64,000 nucleotides of DNA from Paracoccus marcusii (GCF_028621715.1 NZ_CP117466.1:1622501-1686500), one strand, 5' to 3'; positions 10,447 to 20,696 are shown, counted from the first letter of the stretch. Notes: generated by a model from the sequence alone, not told the origin. Made by a program: numbers and translations.

Positions 10447-11037
10447 ATGCAGACGACAACACTTTCTTTTTCAAATCTTCACAACCACGGCGAATTGTTT
10501 GCCAACCTGTTTCGCGCCCGCAAGCAGAGCTTCATTATCCAGAAGAACTGGGATTTGCCCGAATCCGAGGATATGGAGTTCGACCAGTACGACACCCCGC
10601 AAAGCCGCTGGATCGCCATCCATGACCGGACCGAGGTTCTGGCCGGAATCCGCCTGACCCCGACGACCGCGCGCTGCGGCATCTATTCCTACATGATCCG
10701 CGACGCGCAGGAGGGGATCCTGGGCGGCAGCATTCCCCAGGACCTGCTGTTCGAGAAGGCGCCCGTCGACCCGCATGTGTGGGAATGCTCGCGCGTGTTC
10801 GTCAGCCACTCCATCCCGCAGATGTACCGGCGCAAGGTGCACTTCAAGATGGTCGAGGCGATGACCGGATCGGCCCGTGACATGGGCGCGACCAAGCTGA
10901 TCGCGCTGACCGGGTCGAACTGGCCGCGCTGGTACGGTCGCTGCGGCCTGTCCGCCGTCGCCCTGGGGCGTCCGCTGTTCATCGACGACGGCGAGTTCCA
11001 GTGCGTGGCGATCGACCTGGCCACCAAGATGCACTGA
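10447..11037 (+). CDS. acyl-homoserine-lactone synthase (LuxI family)
   Basis: LuxI enzymes join S-adenosylmethionine and an acyl-carrier-protein-bound fatty acid to make the diffusible signal. The 196-residue product keeps the conserved residues I can place: R25, F29, W35, D46, D49, R69, E113 and R116 (in RARKQSF, NWDLP, EFDQYD, GIRL and WECSR). Acyl-chain specificity cannot be read off. A CAGGAG ribosome-binding site precedes the ATG, and a small GGGTG/CACCC hairpin lies just before it. It is paired with the luxR-type gene upstream. Confidence 0.88.
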   Translation: MQTTTLSFSNLHNHGELFANLFRARKQSFIIQKNWDLPESEDMEFDQYDTPQSRWIAIHDRTEVLAGIRLTPTTARCGIYSYMIRDAQEGILGGSIPQDLLFEKAPVDPHVWECSRVFVSHSIPQMYRRKVHFKMVEAMTGSARDMGATKLIALTGSNWPRWYGRCGLSAVALGRPLFIDDGEFQCVAIDLATKMH

Positions 11038-11046
11038 CTGTCGATG

Positions 11047-11062
11047 GCCCTGCGAACAGGGC
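11047..11062 (+). terminator. small hairpin behind luxI, possible terminator
   Basis: GCCCTG at 11047-11052 and CAGGGC at 11057-11062 enclose a CGAA tetraloop right after the luxI stop. There is no T-run, so termination here would be weak or factor-dependent. Confidence 0.35.
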
Positions 11063-11100
11063 TGTCGCGCCTGCCCGGACATGCCTAGAATGGGCGCATC

Positions 11101-12417
11101 ATGGCAGATCTGTTCGATACCGCACCGCAGGCAGACCCCCCGTCCGGGACGGGGGCAAGGCCGCTGGCCGACCGCATCCGACCCGCCCGCCTGTCCGAGG
11201 TCATCGGTCAGGCGAAGGTGCTGGGCCCCGACGGGCCGCTTGGCAGCATGCTGGCATCGGGCAGCCTGTCGTCGCTGATCCTGTGGGGCCCGCCGGGCGT
11301 CGGCAAGACGACCATCGCCCGCCTGCTGGCGGACGAGACCGATCTGGCATTCGTGCAGATCAGCGCCATCTTTACCGGCGTGCCCGACCTGCGGAAGGTC
11401 TTTGACGCTGCCCGCCTGCGGCGCAGCCAGGGTCGCGCCACGCTGCTGTTCGTCGACGAGATCCACCGGTTCAACAAGGCGCAGCAGGACAGCTTTCTGC
11501 CGCATATGGAGGACGGCACGATCCTTCTGGTCGGCGCCACGACGGAGAACCCGTCCTTCGAGCTGAACGCCGCGGTCATGTCGCGGGCCCAGGTCGTCGT
11601 GCTGGAGCGTCTGACGCTGGCGGATCTGGAGCTGCTGGCGCAACGCGCGGAACGCGAGCTGGGACGCAAGCTGCCCCTGACGGCGCAGGCGCGCGACACC
11701 CTGCTGGAGATGGCCGATGGCGACGGCCGTGCCGCGCTGAACCTGATCGAGCAGGTGGCCGCCTGGAAGGTCGAGGGCAAGGTCGATCCCGACGCCTTGG
11801 CGAAACGTCTGAACAAGCGTGCGCCCAAGTACGACAAGTCGGGCGAGGAGCATTTCAACCTGATCTCGGCCCTGCACAAGTCGGTGCGGGGCAGTGACCC
11901 GGACGCCGCGCTGTACTGGCTGGCGCGCATGCTGGAGGGGGGAGAGGACCCGCGCTATCTGGCGCGGCGTATCACGCGCATGGCGATCGAGGATATCGGC
12001 CTGGCCGATCCTGCGGCCGCCCGGCACTGCCTGGATGCCTGGGCGCTGTACGAGCGGCTTGGTTCGCCCGAGGGGGAACTGGCCCTTGGCCAGGCGGTCA
12101 TCTATCTGGCGCTGGCGCCGAAATCGAATGCTGGATACGCGGCCTACAAGAACGCGCGGGCCGAGGCCCGGCGCACCGGCAGCCTGATGCCCCCCGCCCA
12201 TATCCTGAACGCGCCCACCAAGATGATGAAGGAGCAGGGATACGGCGCGGGCTATGCCTATGACCACGACGCCGAGGACGGGTTCAGCGGCCAGAACTAT
12301 TTCCCTGACGGGCTGAAGCGCCCGGTCCTCTACACGCCCGTCGAACGCGGGTTCGAACGCGAACTGAAACGCCGCCTGGACTGGTTCGTCAGCCAGCGGC
12401 TGAAGCGCGGCGGTTGA
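11101..12417 (+). CDS. rarA: replication-associated recombination protein A (MgsA/RarA)
   Basis: RarA is a hexameric AAA+ ATPase, related to clamp loaders, that acts at stalled replication forks. The 438-residue product has Walker A GPPGVGKT at 63-70, Walker B LLFVDEIHRF and the sensor region GATTENPSFE, followed by the C-terminal tetramerisation part with SNAGYAAYKNA. The start MADLFD is the common one for this family. It begins 63 bases after luxI with no clear operon link and leads a compact housekeeping run. Confidence 0.95.
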   Translation: MADLFDTAPQADPPSGTGARPLADRIRPARLSEVIGQAKVLGPDGPLGSMLASGSLSSLILWGPPGVGKTTIARLLADETDLAFVQISAIFTGVPDLRKVFDAARLRRSQGRATLLFVDEIHRFNKAQQDSFLPHMEDGTILLVGATTENPSFELNAAVMSRAQVVVLERLTLADLELLAQRAERELGRKLPLTAQARDTLLEMADGDGRAALNLIEQVAAWKVEGKVDPDALAKRLNKRAPKYDKSGEEHFNLISALHKSVRGSDPDAALYWLARMLEGGEDPRYLARRITRMAIEDIGLADPAAARHCLDAWALYERLGSPEGELALGQAVIYLALAPKSNAGYAAYKNARAEARRTGSLMPPAHILNAPTKMMKEQGYGAGYAYDHDAEDGFSGQNYFPDGLKRPVLYTPVERGFERELKRRLDWFVSQRLKRGG

Positions 12418-12449
12418 CTTTGCGCGCGCGGGGCCACACAGACGCGCGC

Positions 12450-12809
12450 ATGAACCCCTTTCTGCAAGTCGCCGTTGGCGGGGCCCTTGGGGCGACCTGC
12501 CGCTATGCCATCTATCGCGTCATGCCGCTGGCATGGTCGGCGACGCTGCTGGTCAACGTGGCGGGCAGCTTTGCGATGGGGCTGCTGGCCGCATTGCTGG
12601 CGCACAGGCTGGGCAATGCCTGGGCGCCGTTCCTGCTGACCGGCGTGCTGGGGGGATTCACGACGTTTTCGGCCTTTTCGCTGGATGTGCTGACGTTGTG
12701 GGAACGGGGTCAGGGCGTCATGGCGCTGGCCTATGTGGGGCTTTCGGTCCTGCTGTCGCTGGCGGCCGTGATGGCCGGACTGGCCTTGGGACGAGGGATT
12801 TGGGCATGA
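12450..12809 (+). CDS. crcB: fluoride channel Fluc/CrcB
   Basis: CrcB proteins form dimeric fluoride channels in the inner membrane and protect against fluoride. The 119-residue product has four hydrophobic helices and the conserved NVAGSF and GGFTTFSAF motifs. ATG 12450 gives the normal length; the frame reaches back to a TTG at 12414 that would add twelve poor residues. No fluoride riboswitch was evident upstream. The stop overlaps the rluC start (ATGA). Confidence 0.92.
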   Translation: MNPFLQVAVGGALGATCRYAIYRVMPLAWSATLLVNVAGSFAMGLLAALLAHRLGNAWAPFLLTGVLGGFTTFSAFSLDVLTLWERGQGVMALAYVGLSVLLSLAAVMAGLALGRGIWA

Positions 12810-13861
12810 GTGCCGTGCAGACCATCATTGTCGGCGACGACGACGCAGAGATGCGGCTGGATCGCTGGCTGAAGAAACGCTTTCCGCAGCTGTCGCAAGT
12901 GGCCATCGAGAAGATGTGCCGCAAGGGAGAGCTGCGCATCGACGGGGGGCGCGTCAAGGCCGCCATCCGCATCGCGCCGGGCCAGGAGGTCCGCGTGCCG
13001 CCGCTGCCCGAACCCGGCCCCGCGGCCGAACGGTCCGAACGCCCGCTTGGGCCGCGCGTGACCGACAGCGATGCCGAGATGATCCAGGCCGCCGTCCTGT
13101 GGAAGGACGAGCATATCATCGCGCTGAACAAGCCGCCGGGTCTGCCCAGCCAAGGCGGCAGCGGGCTGGGCGGGCGTCACGTCGACGGCCTGACCACCGC
13201 GCTGCTGTTCGGGTTCAAGGAGCGTCCCAAGCTGGTGCACCGGCTGGACAAGGACACGTCGGGCGTCCTGCTGCTGGCGCGGACCGACCGCATGGCGCGG
13301 GCCCTGTCCGAGGCGTTCCGGTCGCGCACCACGCGCAAGATCTATTGGGCGGCGGTGGCGGGCGTGCCGCATCCGCGGATGGGCACGATCCGCTATGGCC
13401 TGGTCAAGGGCGGGCAGGGCCGGGGAGGCGACAACGAGAAGATGATCGCCGTCCACCCCCGCGACATCGACGCGACCGAGGGCGCGAAACGCGCCACAAC
13501 CGATTACGCCGTACTGGACGCGCTGGCCACGCGGGCCAGCTGGTGCGCGCTGGTACCGATCACGGGCCGCACCCATCAGCTGCGCGCACATATGGCCGAA
13601 CTGGGCCATCCCATCGTGGGCGACGGCAAGTACGGCGGATCGGGGCAAGAGAATCTGGGCGATGGCTGGGGTGCCCAGCTGGGCGGAGAGATCAGCAAGA
13701 AGCTGCACCTGCACGCGCGCTCGATCACCTTCGACCATCCGATCACCAAGAAACGCATCACCATCACCGCGCCCTTGCCCGACCATATGGGCAGGACCTG
13801 GAAATCCGTCGGCTGGCACGAGAACGACGTGCCCGACGATCCGTTTGCGGATGACGCATGA
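12806..13861 (+). CDS. rluC: RluA-family 23S rRNA pseudouridine synthase, RluC-like
   Basis: This enzyme isomerises uridines in 23S rRNA to pseudouridine. The 351-residue product has an N-terminal S4 RNA-binding domain (about 10-70, MRLDRWLKKRFPQLSQ) and a catalytic domain with the family motif HRLDKDTSGVLLLART, whose aspartate is the nucleophile. ATG 12806 overlaps the crcB stop. The site specificity (RluC versus RluD type) is assigned from the overall look and S4 domain only. The stop overlaps the next start. Confidence 0.88.
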   Translation: MSAVQTIIVGDDDAEMRLDRWLKKRFPQLSQVAIEKMCRKGELRIDGGRVKAAIRIAPGQEVRVPPLPEPGPAAERSERPLGPRVTDSDAEMIQAAVLWKDEHIIALNKPPGLPSQGGSGLGGRHVDGLTTALLFGFKERPKLVHRLDKDTSGVLLLARTDRMARALSEAFRSRTTRKIYWAAVAGVPHPRMGTIRYGLVKGGQGRGGDNEKMIAVHPRDIDATEGAKRATTDYAVLDALATRASWCALVPITGRTHQLRAHMAELGHPIVGDGKYGGSGQENLGDGWGAQLGGEISKKLHLHARSITFDHPITKKRITITAPLPDHMGRTWKSVGWHENDVPDDPFADDA

Positions 13862-14514
13862 GGCTGGTCGTCTTTGACGTCGACGGCACGCTGGTCGACA
13901 GCCAGAACCACATCACCCACGCGATGGGCTTTGCCTTCGACCAGGTCGGCCTGACGCCGCTGCCGAAATCGCAGGTCCTGTCCATCGTCGGGCTGTCGCT
14001 GCCCGTGGCGGTCGCCCAGCTGGCGCCCGACGTCGATGCGGACACGCAGGCGCGGATCGTGGCGGGCTACAAGGAAAGCTTCATGCGCGCGCGGCTGGAC
14101 AGTGCCGCGCCGCTGTATCCGGGCGCGATGGAATGCCTTGACCGGCTGGCCGACCGCGACGACCTGCTGCTGGCGGTGGCGACGGGCAAGTCGCGCCGGG
14201 GCCTGGATGCGATGATCGCGGCGCACGGTCTGCAGGGGCGGTTCCTCAGCCTGCAGACGGCGGACGGGCATCCCTCCAAGCCGCATCCCTCGATGCTGCA
14301 CGCGGCCCTGGCCGAGACGGGGACCGAGGCCGGGCGCGCCGTCATGGTCGGCGATACCAGCTTTGACATGGAGATGGCGCGGGCGGCCGGGCTGGCCGGT
14401 TTCGGCGTCAGCTGGGGCTATCACCCCGCGCATGCGCTGCAGGATGCCGGGGCGATCCGGATCCTGGACGATTTCACCGGACTGACAACGGCCATCGAGG
14501 AGTGGGCGGCATGA
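13858..14514 (+). CDS. HAD-superfamily hydrolase, phosphoglycolate-phosphatase-like
   Basis: The 218-residue product has all HAD motifs: nucleophile motif FDVDGTLVDS (D7 and D9), a threonine/serine motif II in VATGKS, a lysine in KPHPS and the acidic motif GDTSFDM. The four-helix cap places it with phosphoglycolate-type phosphatases, but the substrate is not known. It is translationally coupled by ATGA overlaps to rluC before and the ATP12 gene after it. Confidence 0.88.
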   Translation: MRLVVFDVDGTLVDSQNHITHAMGFAFDQVGLTPLPKSQVLSIVGLSLPVAVAQLAPDVDADTQARIVAGYKESFMRARLDSAAPLYPGAMECLDRLADRDDLLLAVATGKSRRGLDAMIAAHGLQGRFLSLQTADGHPSKPHPSMLHAALAETGTEAGRAVMVGDTSFDMEMARAAGLAGFGVSWGYHPAHALQDAGAIRILDDFTGLTTAIEEWAA

Positions 14515-15224
14515 GCGAATGGAAGGCGCGCAGGTTCTGGACCGATGCGGACCTGCGACCCGCGGATGGCGGGTTCGAGATCATGCTGGACAGCCGCGTC
14601 CTGCGGACGCCCGGCAAGCACGCGCTGGTCCTGCCGAGCGAGGCGCTGGCCCGCGCCGTGGCCGACGAATGGCTGGCCCAGGGCGAGGTGATCGCGCCGC
14701 AGACCATGCCGCTGACCCGCGCCGTGAACTCTGCCGTAGAGAAGGTGGCCCCGCAATTCGATGCGGTCGCGGCCATGCTTGCCAATTATGGCGGCACCGA
14801 TCTGCTGTCCTATCGGGCAACCGATCCGCAATCGCTGATCGACCTGCAGGCGCGCGAATGGGATCCGCTGATCGACTGGTCCGCCCGGCATCTGGACGCG
14901 CCGCTGCGGGTCACGCAGGGGGTGATTCCCATCGATCAGGACCAGGGTGCGCTGGACCGCCTGCATGCGCGTGTACGCGCGCAGGACCAGTGGGGGCTGA
15001 CCGCGCTGCACGATCTGGTGACGATTCCAGGATCGCTGATCCTGGGCTTGGCGGTGATCGAGGGTCGCATCGACGGAGCCGAGGCGCACCGCCTGTCCCG
15101 CATCGACGAGGATTTCCAGGCCGAACGATGGGGCGCGGACGAAGAGGCGGCCGAGGCAGCCGAGGGCCGGCGCCTGTCCATACTTTCGGCAGAACGGCTG
15201 TGGAGCCTGTCCCGCCGGGGTTGA
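14511..15224 (+). CDS. F1F0-ATP synthase assembly chaperone, ATP12 family
   Basis: ATP12 proteins bind the F1 alpha subunit during assembly; the family is shared by mitochondria and alphaproteobacteria. The 237-residue product shows the family features WKARRFW at the start, LVLPSEALARAVADEW, the NSAVEKV helix and LHDLVTIPGSLILGLAV. ATG 14511 overlaps the HAD gene stop, so the upstream in-frame start at 14502 is less likely. It ends the rarA-to-ATP12 gene run. Confidence 0.88.
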   Translation: MSEWKARRFWTDADLRPADGGFEIMLDSRVLRTPGKHALVLPSEALARAVADEWLAQGEVIAPQTMPLTRAVNSAVEKVAPQFDAVAAMLANYGGTDLLSYRATDPQSLIDLQAREWDPLIDWSARHLDAPLRVTQGVIPIDQDQGALDRLHARVRAQDQWGLTALHDLVTIPGSLILGLAVIEGRIDGAEAHRLSRIDEDFQAERWGADEEAAEAAEGRRLSILSAERLWSLSRRG

Positions 15225-15251
15225 AAGCGCTTGCGCGACCGGACGGGGTTC

Positions 15252-15279
15252 TTGACGCGGCAACTTGTATCGGCACAAT
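15252..15279 (+). promoter_or_regulatory. candidate promoter of the aap operon
   Basis: TTGACG at 15252-15257 and CACAAT at 15274-15279 are 16 bases apart. The leader to the aapJ start is about 115 bases and contains a short GGACCC/GGGTCC hairpin at 15323-15341, not followed by a T-run. Confidence 0.45.
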
Positions 15280-15394
15280 ACCGCCTAATAGGACGGCAGC
15301 CGCTGTCGTGCTATGCCGACAAGGACCCCCCCGAAGGGTCCGCATCAGCGTTCGCGGACCGATCGGCCGCGGGCGCTCCAACACAGAGGTAACT

Positions 15395-16420
15395 ATGAAA
15401 AAATCGGTTTTCCTGGGGACGGCGGCCGCGGCGACCCTGCTGGCAGGCATGGGCATGGCCCAGGAGGGGTCGACGCTGGCCCAGGTCAAGGAGCGCGGCG
15501 AACTGAACTGCGGCGTCAACACCGGCCTGGTCGGATTCGCGGCGCCCGACGCCAGCGGCAACTGGACCGGCTTTGACGTCGCGTTCTGCCGCGCGCTGGC
15601 CGCAGCCGTCCTGGGCGATCCCGCCAAGGTCAAATTCGTGCCGACCACCGGCCAGACGCGCTTTACCGCGCTGTCGTCGGGCGAGGTGGACGTCCTGGCC
15701 CGCAACTCGACCTGGACCTATTCGCGCGACACCGACCTGAAGCTGGATTTCATCGGGGTGAACTATTACGACGGCCAGGGCTTCATGGTCCGGTCCGATC
15801 TGGGCGTGACCTCGGCCAAGGAACTGGACGGCGCGACGATCTGCATCCAGACCGGCACCACGACCGAGCTGAACCTGGCCGACTATTTCCGCGCCAACAA
15901 CATGACCTACACGCCCGTCAACATCGACAGCAATGCCGAGGGCGAGCAGCAGTACATGGCCGGCGCCTGCGACGCCTATACCACCGACGCGTCGGGCCTT
16001 GCGGCCACCCGTGCGGCCTTTGCCGACCCGGAAACCCACATCATCCTGCCCGAGATCATCTCCAAGGAACCGCTTGGGCCGGCCGTGCGCCACGGCGACA
16101 GCAACTGGGGCGACATCGCCCGCTGGACCCTGAACGCGCTGATCGCCGCCGAGGAATACGGCGTGACCTCGCGCAACATCGAGGAGCTGGTCCGGTCGTC
16201 CGAGAACCCCGAGGTCCAGCGCCTTCTGGGCACCACGGACGAGCTGGGCGCGATGATGGGCCTGGACGCCGAATGGGCGCGTCGCGCCATCCTGGCGGGC
16301 GGCAACTATGGCGAGATCTTTGCCGCCAACATCGGCGAGCAGACCCCGATCGGCCTGGCCCGCGGCCTGAACGCGCAATGGACCCAGGGCGGCCTGCTCT
16401 ACGCACCGCCGTTCCGCTGA
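15395..16420 (+). CDS. aapJ: general L-amino-acid ABC transporter, periplasmic binding protein
   Basis: AapJ/BztA captures a broad range of L-amino acids in the periplasm for import. The 341-residue product starts MKKSVFLGTAAAATLLAGMG, a signal peptide ending near AQ, followed by the bacterial solute-binding family 3 fold (LNCGVNTGLVGFAAPD, WTGFDVAFCRALAAAV). AGAGGT precedes the ATG. It is first in an aapJQMP order identical to the Rhizobium aap and Rhodobacter bzt operons. Confidence 0.95.
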   Translation: MKKSVFLGTAAAATLLAGMGMAQEGSTLAQVKERGELNCGVNTGLVGFAAPDASGNWTGFDVAFCRALAAAVLGDPAKVKFVPTTGQTRFTALSSGEVDVLARNSTWTYSRDTDLKLDFIGVNYYDGQGFMVRSDLGVTSAKELDGATICIQTGTTTELNLADYFRANNMTYTPVNIDSNAEGEQQYMAGACDAYTTDASGLAATRAAFADPETHIILPEIISKEPLGPAVRHGDSNWGDIARWTLNALIAAEEYGVTSRNIEELVRSSENPEVQRLLGTTDELGAMMGLDAEWARRAILAGGNYGEIFAANIGEQTPIGLARGLNAQWTQGGLLYAPPFR

Positions 16421-16540
16421 TCGGCTGACACGACCGGGGGTCGGACCCATGACGGGCCCGGCCCCGACCCTCCATCAACGATAATCCTGCCCAAGCGAAA
16501 AACGGCGCAAAGCCGATGGCAGGCGACAGGGGTAAGAAAG

Positions 16541-17797
16541 ATGACGGACATCCGGGCAACGGCGACACCGCCGTTCCGGCTGAGCATGCTGGTCAACGAC
16601 CAGCGGTATCGGTCCCTGACATTTCAGGTCATCGTGTTCATTCTGGTCATGGCCGCCGCCTGGTGGCTGGTCGACAACACGATCCGCAACCTGGCCCTGA
16701 TGGGCAAAAGCTTCGATTTCGGGTTCCTGTTCCAGCGCGCGGGCTATGACATCCCGCAGACGCCGATCCCCTATACCGCCGACGATTCGCACCTGCGCGC
16801 ATCGGTCGTGGGCCTGCTGAACACGCTGATCGTGGCGGTGCTGGGCTGCATCGCGGCGACGGTCCTGGGCGTGATCGTGGGCGTGGCGCGGCTGTCCAAG
16901 AACTGGCTGTTCGCCCGGCTGATGACCGTCTTTGTCGAGATCTTCCGCAACATGCCGCTGCTGCTGTGGATCCTGATCGTCTATGCGATCTTCACCGAGA
17001 TCCTGCCGCCGCCCAACGCCTTCCGGGGCGAGGCCGCGACATCGGGGATGATCCTCTTTGACCACGTGGCGCTGACGAACCGCTATACCGCGCTGCCCAC
17101 GCTGGCGATGACGAACGATCCGGGCAGCCTGGACCTGGGCGCGCGCATCACCTTCAACTGGGCCACCATCGCCTTTGTCGTGGTGCTGGTCGGGGGGTGG
17201 TTCGCACGCCGCATGATCGCGTCCTGGGCGCAGGACGTGCAGGACCGCACCGGCAGCCGGCCCACCACCTGGTGGATGTCGCTGGCGGTGATGATCGTGC
17301 CGTCGCTGCTGCTGATCTGGTATTTCGGCCTGCATCTGGAGCCGCCCACGCTGCAGGGCTTCAACTTCACCGGTGGGCTGAACGTGTCGAACTCGCTGGT
17401 CGCGCTGTGGCTGGCGCTGACGCTGTACACCGCCGCCTTCATCGCCGAGATCGTGCGCGCCGGCATCCTGGCCGTCAGCCGCGGCCAGTCCGAGGCGGCA
17501 TTCGCCCTGGGCCTGCGCCCGAACCGCACCATGAGCCTGGTGATCCTGCCGCAGGCGCTGCGCGTGATCATTCCGCCGCTGATCTCTCAGTACCTGAACC
17601 TGACCAAGAACAGTTCGCTGGCGATTGCCGTGGGCTACATGGACCTGCGCGGCACCCTGGGGGGGACCACGCTGAACCAGACCGGCCGCGAGCTGGAGGC
17701 CATCGTGCTGATGATGCTGACCTATCTGGCCCTCAGCCTGATCATTTCCGCCGGGATGAACGTCTTCAACGCCCGCGTCAAACTGAAGGAGCGGTGA
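16541..17797 (+). CDS. aapQ: general L-amino-acid ABC transporter, permease
   Basis: AapQ/BztB is one half of the inner-membrane channel of the amino-acid importer. The 418-residue product has multiple hydrophobic helices and the inner-membrane-component signature EAAFALGLRPNRTMSLVILPQALR that contacts the ATPase. Its length, greater than that of ordinary His/Glu permeases, is normal for this subfamily. It ends one base before the aapM start. Confidence 0.94.
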   Translation: MTDIRATATPPFRLSMLVNDQRYRSLTFQVIVFILVMAAAWWLVDNTIRNLALMGKSFDFGFLFQRAGYDIPQTPIPYTADDSHLRASVVGLLNTLIVAVLGCIAATVLGVIVGVARLSKNWLFARLMTVFVEIFRNMPLLLWILIVYAIFTEILPPPNAFRGEAATSGMILFDHVALTNRYTALPTLAMTNDPGSLDLGARITFNWATIAFVVVLVGGWFARRMIASWAQDVQDRTGSRPTTWWMSLAVMIVPSLLLIWYFGLHLEPPTLQGFNFTGGLNVSNSLVALWLALTLYTAAFIAEIVRAGILAVSRGQSEAAFALGLRPNRTMSLVILPQALRVIIPPLISQYLNLTKNSSLAIAVGYMDLRGTLGGTTLNQTGRELEAIVLMMLTYLALSLIISAGMNVFNARVKLKER

Positions 17798-17798
17798 G

Positions 17799-19253
17799 AT
17801 GAGCGACACCCACGCCCAGACCGTGCCCTTCGTGCGCGACACCATGCTGCCCTCGGCCGCGCCGCCGGTCCGCGAATCGGGGGCGATCCGCTGGCTGCGG
17901 ACGAACCTCTTCTCGGGGCCGGTCAACACGGTGCTGACCCTTCTGGGGGCGCTGATCATCTGGTTCCTGGTCTCGACCTTCTGGGACTGGTTCGCCCATT
18001 CGGTCTGGAACGCCTCCAGCCTGAACGAATGCCGCGCGATCATCGCGGCCACCTGGGGCGAGGGCGCCCGCGGCGCCTGTTTCGCGGTGATCCGCGAACG
18101 CTGGAACCAGTACGTCTTCGGCTTCTATCCGGTCGAGCTGTACTGGCGGCCCACGATGACCTTCGGCCTGCTGATGGTCGCGCTGGCGCCGGTGCTGTTC
18201 TCGGCCTCGCTGTCGATCCGCCGCGTGGTGCTGGGCATCACCGCCGTCGTCACGCTGTGGGCGATGGTCGTGCTGGGCGCACCGGCGGGCTGGCTGATCT
18301 TCGCGGCCGCGGTGCTTGTCGCGGGACTGGTCGCATCAGAGCGCAACATCAGCTGGATGCTGCCCTTCTCGCTGGTCTATCCGCTGCTGGGCGTATGGTT
18401 CCTGTGGGGCGGCACCCTCTGGGGGCCGATCTTCGTGCTGGTCGGGCCCCTGTTTGGCTGGCTTGCCTGGCGGGCGCTGTCGCGCGTCTCTCCGATGCTG
18501 GCGACGGTCGTGGCGATCCTGGTGACGGTGTTGTTCTGGCTGGTGCTGGCAGGTGACGCGGCCCGCGATGCCGAGGCGCTGCTGCCGCTGTCGATCGACG
18601 CGGTGCGGTCGGACCGTTTCGGAGGCTTCCTGCTGTCGCTGACCATCGGCGTGGCGGGCATCGCGCTGTCACTGCCCCTGGGCATCGTTCTGGCGCTGGC
18701 GCGTCAGTCGGACATGTTCCTGATCAAGTCGCTGGCGGTGATCTTCATCGAATTCATCCGCGGCGTGCCGCTGATCACGCTGCTGTTCGTGGCTTCGCTG
18801 CTGCTGAACTACTTCCTGCCCCCGGGCACCAATTTCGACATCATCCTGCGCGTCATCATCATGGTGACGATCTTCGCCGCCGCCTACATGGCCGAGGTGA
18901 TCCGCGGCGGTCTGGCCGCGCTGCCCAAGGGGCAGTACGAGGCCGCCGATGCCCTGGGCCTGGACTACTGGAAGGCGCAGCGCCTGATCGTGCTGCCGCA
19001 GGCGCTGAAAATCTCGATTCCGGGAATCGTGTCGACCTTCATCGGCATGTTCAAGGACACGACGTTGGTGACCTTCGTGGGGCTCTATGATCCGCTGAAA
19101 TCCATGTCGGACGCGGTGCGCGCCAATGTCGAATGGAAAGGCATCTATTGGGAGCCGTTCATCTTCGTCGGCGCCATCTTCTTTCTCATCTGCTTCGGCA
19201 TGTCGCGATACTCGATGTATCTGGAACGCCGCCTGCAACGCGACCACAGGTAA
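17799..19253 (+). CDS. aapM: general L-amino-acid ABC transporter, permease
   Basis: AapM/BztC is the second channel subunit. The 484-residue product has a long N-terminal hydrophobic extension with several helices before the conserved transporter core, which carries the ATPase-contact motif [20 protein letters not shown]. Long N-termini are characteristic of AapM. The gene follows aapQ with a one-base gap and precedes aapP by 11 bases. Confidence 0.94.
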   Translation: MSDTHAQTVPFVRDTMLPSAAPPVRESGAIRWLRTNLFSGPVNTVLTLLGALIIWFLVSTFWDWFAHSVWNASSLNECRAIIAATWGEGARGACFAVIRERWNQYVFGFYPVELYWRPTMTFGLLMVALAPVLFSASLSIRRVVLGITAVVTLWAMVVLGAPAGWLIFAAAVLVAGLVASERNISWMLPFSLVYPLLGVWFLWGGTLWGPIFVLVGPLFGWLAWRALSRVSPMLATVVAILVTVLFWLVLAGDAARDAEALLPLSIDAVRSDRFGGFLLSLTIGVAGIALSLPLGIVLALARQSDMFLIKSLAVIFIEFIRGVPLITLLFVASLLLNYFLPPGTNFDIILRVIIMVTIFAAAYMAEVIRGGLAALPKGQYEAADALGLDYWKAQRLIVLPQALKISIPGIVSTFIGMFKDTTLVTFVGLYDPLKSMSDAVRANVEWKGIYWEPFIFVGAIFFLICFGMSRYSMYLERRLQRDHR

Positions 19254-19264
19254 GGACCCTGGTT

Positions 19265-20050
<786 letters not shown>

Positions 20051-20055
20051 TCGAC

Positions 20056-20078
20056 GGCGGGGGCGCAAAGCCCCCGCC
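20056..20078. terminator. convergent terminator hairpin behind aapP
   Basis: A perfect 9-bp stem GGCGGGGGC (20056-20064) and GCCCCCGCC (20070-20078) with a GCAAA loop lies between two convergent genes. No T-run follows, so it may act as a barrier rather than a classic terminator. Confidence 0.55.
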
Positions 20079-20086
20079 GGACATCC

Positions 20087-20605
20087 TCAGATGCGCCCGT
20101 CCAGGCGCACGAAATCCATCACGCTGCCCTGACCCTTCTGCAGGTCGGCCCAGCTGTCGATCTGGAAATCCACCACCAGCGTTGCGCCGGTCGGATAGCG
20201 GCGGAAATCCGGGTCCATCGGCAGGCGCGCGGGCAGCATCGATGCGAATTCCGAAATGCCCGGGTTGTGGCCCAGCATCATCACCGTCGGCATCGTCGCC
20301 GTCTTCAGCACCGCCATCATCTTTTCCGCGCCCGCCTGATACAGGCCCGGCTCGATCCTCATCAGCGGCCGTACCTCGAGGGGAGCACCGGCGATGACGG
20401 ACCAGGTTTCCTGCGTGCGGGCCGAGGACGAACACAGGACCTCCTCGGGTTCATACCCGCGGCTGGCCAGCCAGTCGCCCAGGGCGCGCGCGGACCGGCG
20501 ACCGCGGTCGTTCAGCGGCCGGTCGTGATCGTCCAGGGTGGGATCGTCCCAGGCCGATTTCGCATGACGCGTCAGGATCAGGCGTCTGTGTCCAAGTGGG
20601 GTCAT
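20087..20605 (-). CDS. SixA-type histidine phosphatase
   Basis: This 172-residue protein belongs to the histidine-phosphatase branch. The catalytic motif is LILTRHAKS near the N-terminus; a second histidine lies in MLGHNPG. SixA removes phosphate from phosphohistidine in phosphorelay or PTSNtr proteins in E. coli; ptsP elsewhere in the window makes such a target conceivable, but this is inference. I chose ATG 20605 (MTPLGHRRL); the frame extends 23 codons further without a better start. It is downstream of argB on the same strand. Confidence 0.82.
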   Translation of the reverse strand: MTPLGHRRLILTRHAKSAWDDPTLDDHDRPLNDRGRRSARALGDWLASRGYEPEEVLCSSSARTQETWSVIAGAPLEVRPLMRIEPGLYQAGAEKMMAVLKTATMPTVMMLGHNPGISEFASMLPARLPMDPDFRRYPTGATLVVDFQIDSWADLQKGQGSVMDFVRLDGRI

Positions 20606-20696
20606 GAAAATGCTGCCTCTTTGTGCCATGCTGTCGGTTTCGGCAGCCTGCCACAGGCGCTGGCGAAGGGGCAAGCGCCCTTCGCCAGCGCCCCGA

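Noticed and set aside
14980..15000. GGACCAGTGG in the ATP12 gene as another copy of the 37-bp element
   Set aside because: Only the central bases match; the arms with GCATGG/CCATGC are absent and the sequence is in-frame coding.
15323..15341. GGACCC/GGGTCC hairpin before aapJ as a terminator
   Set aside because: There is no T-run and it lies between the likely promoter and the start codon, so it is at most a leader structure.
14519..16420. A 633-codon frame joining the ATP12 region with aapJ
   Set aside because: Its first half is an out-of-frame reading of the ATP12 gene; only the part from 15395 is the binding protein, with its own ribosome-binding site and signal peptide.
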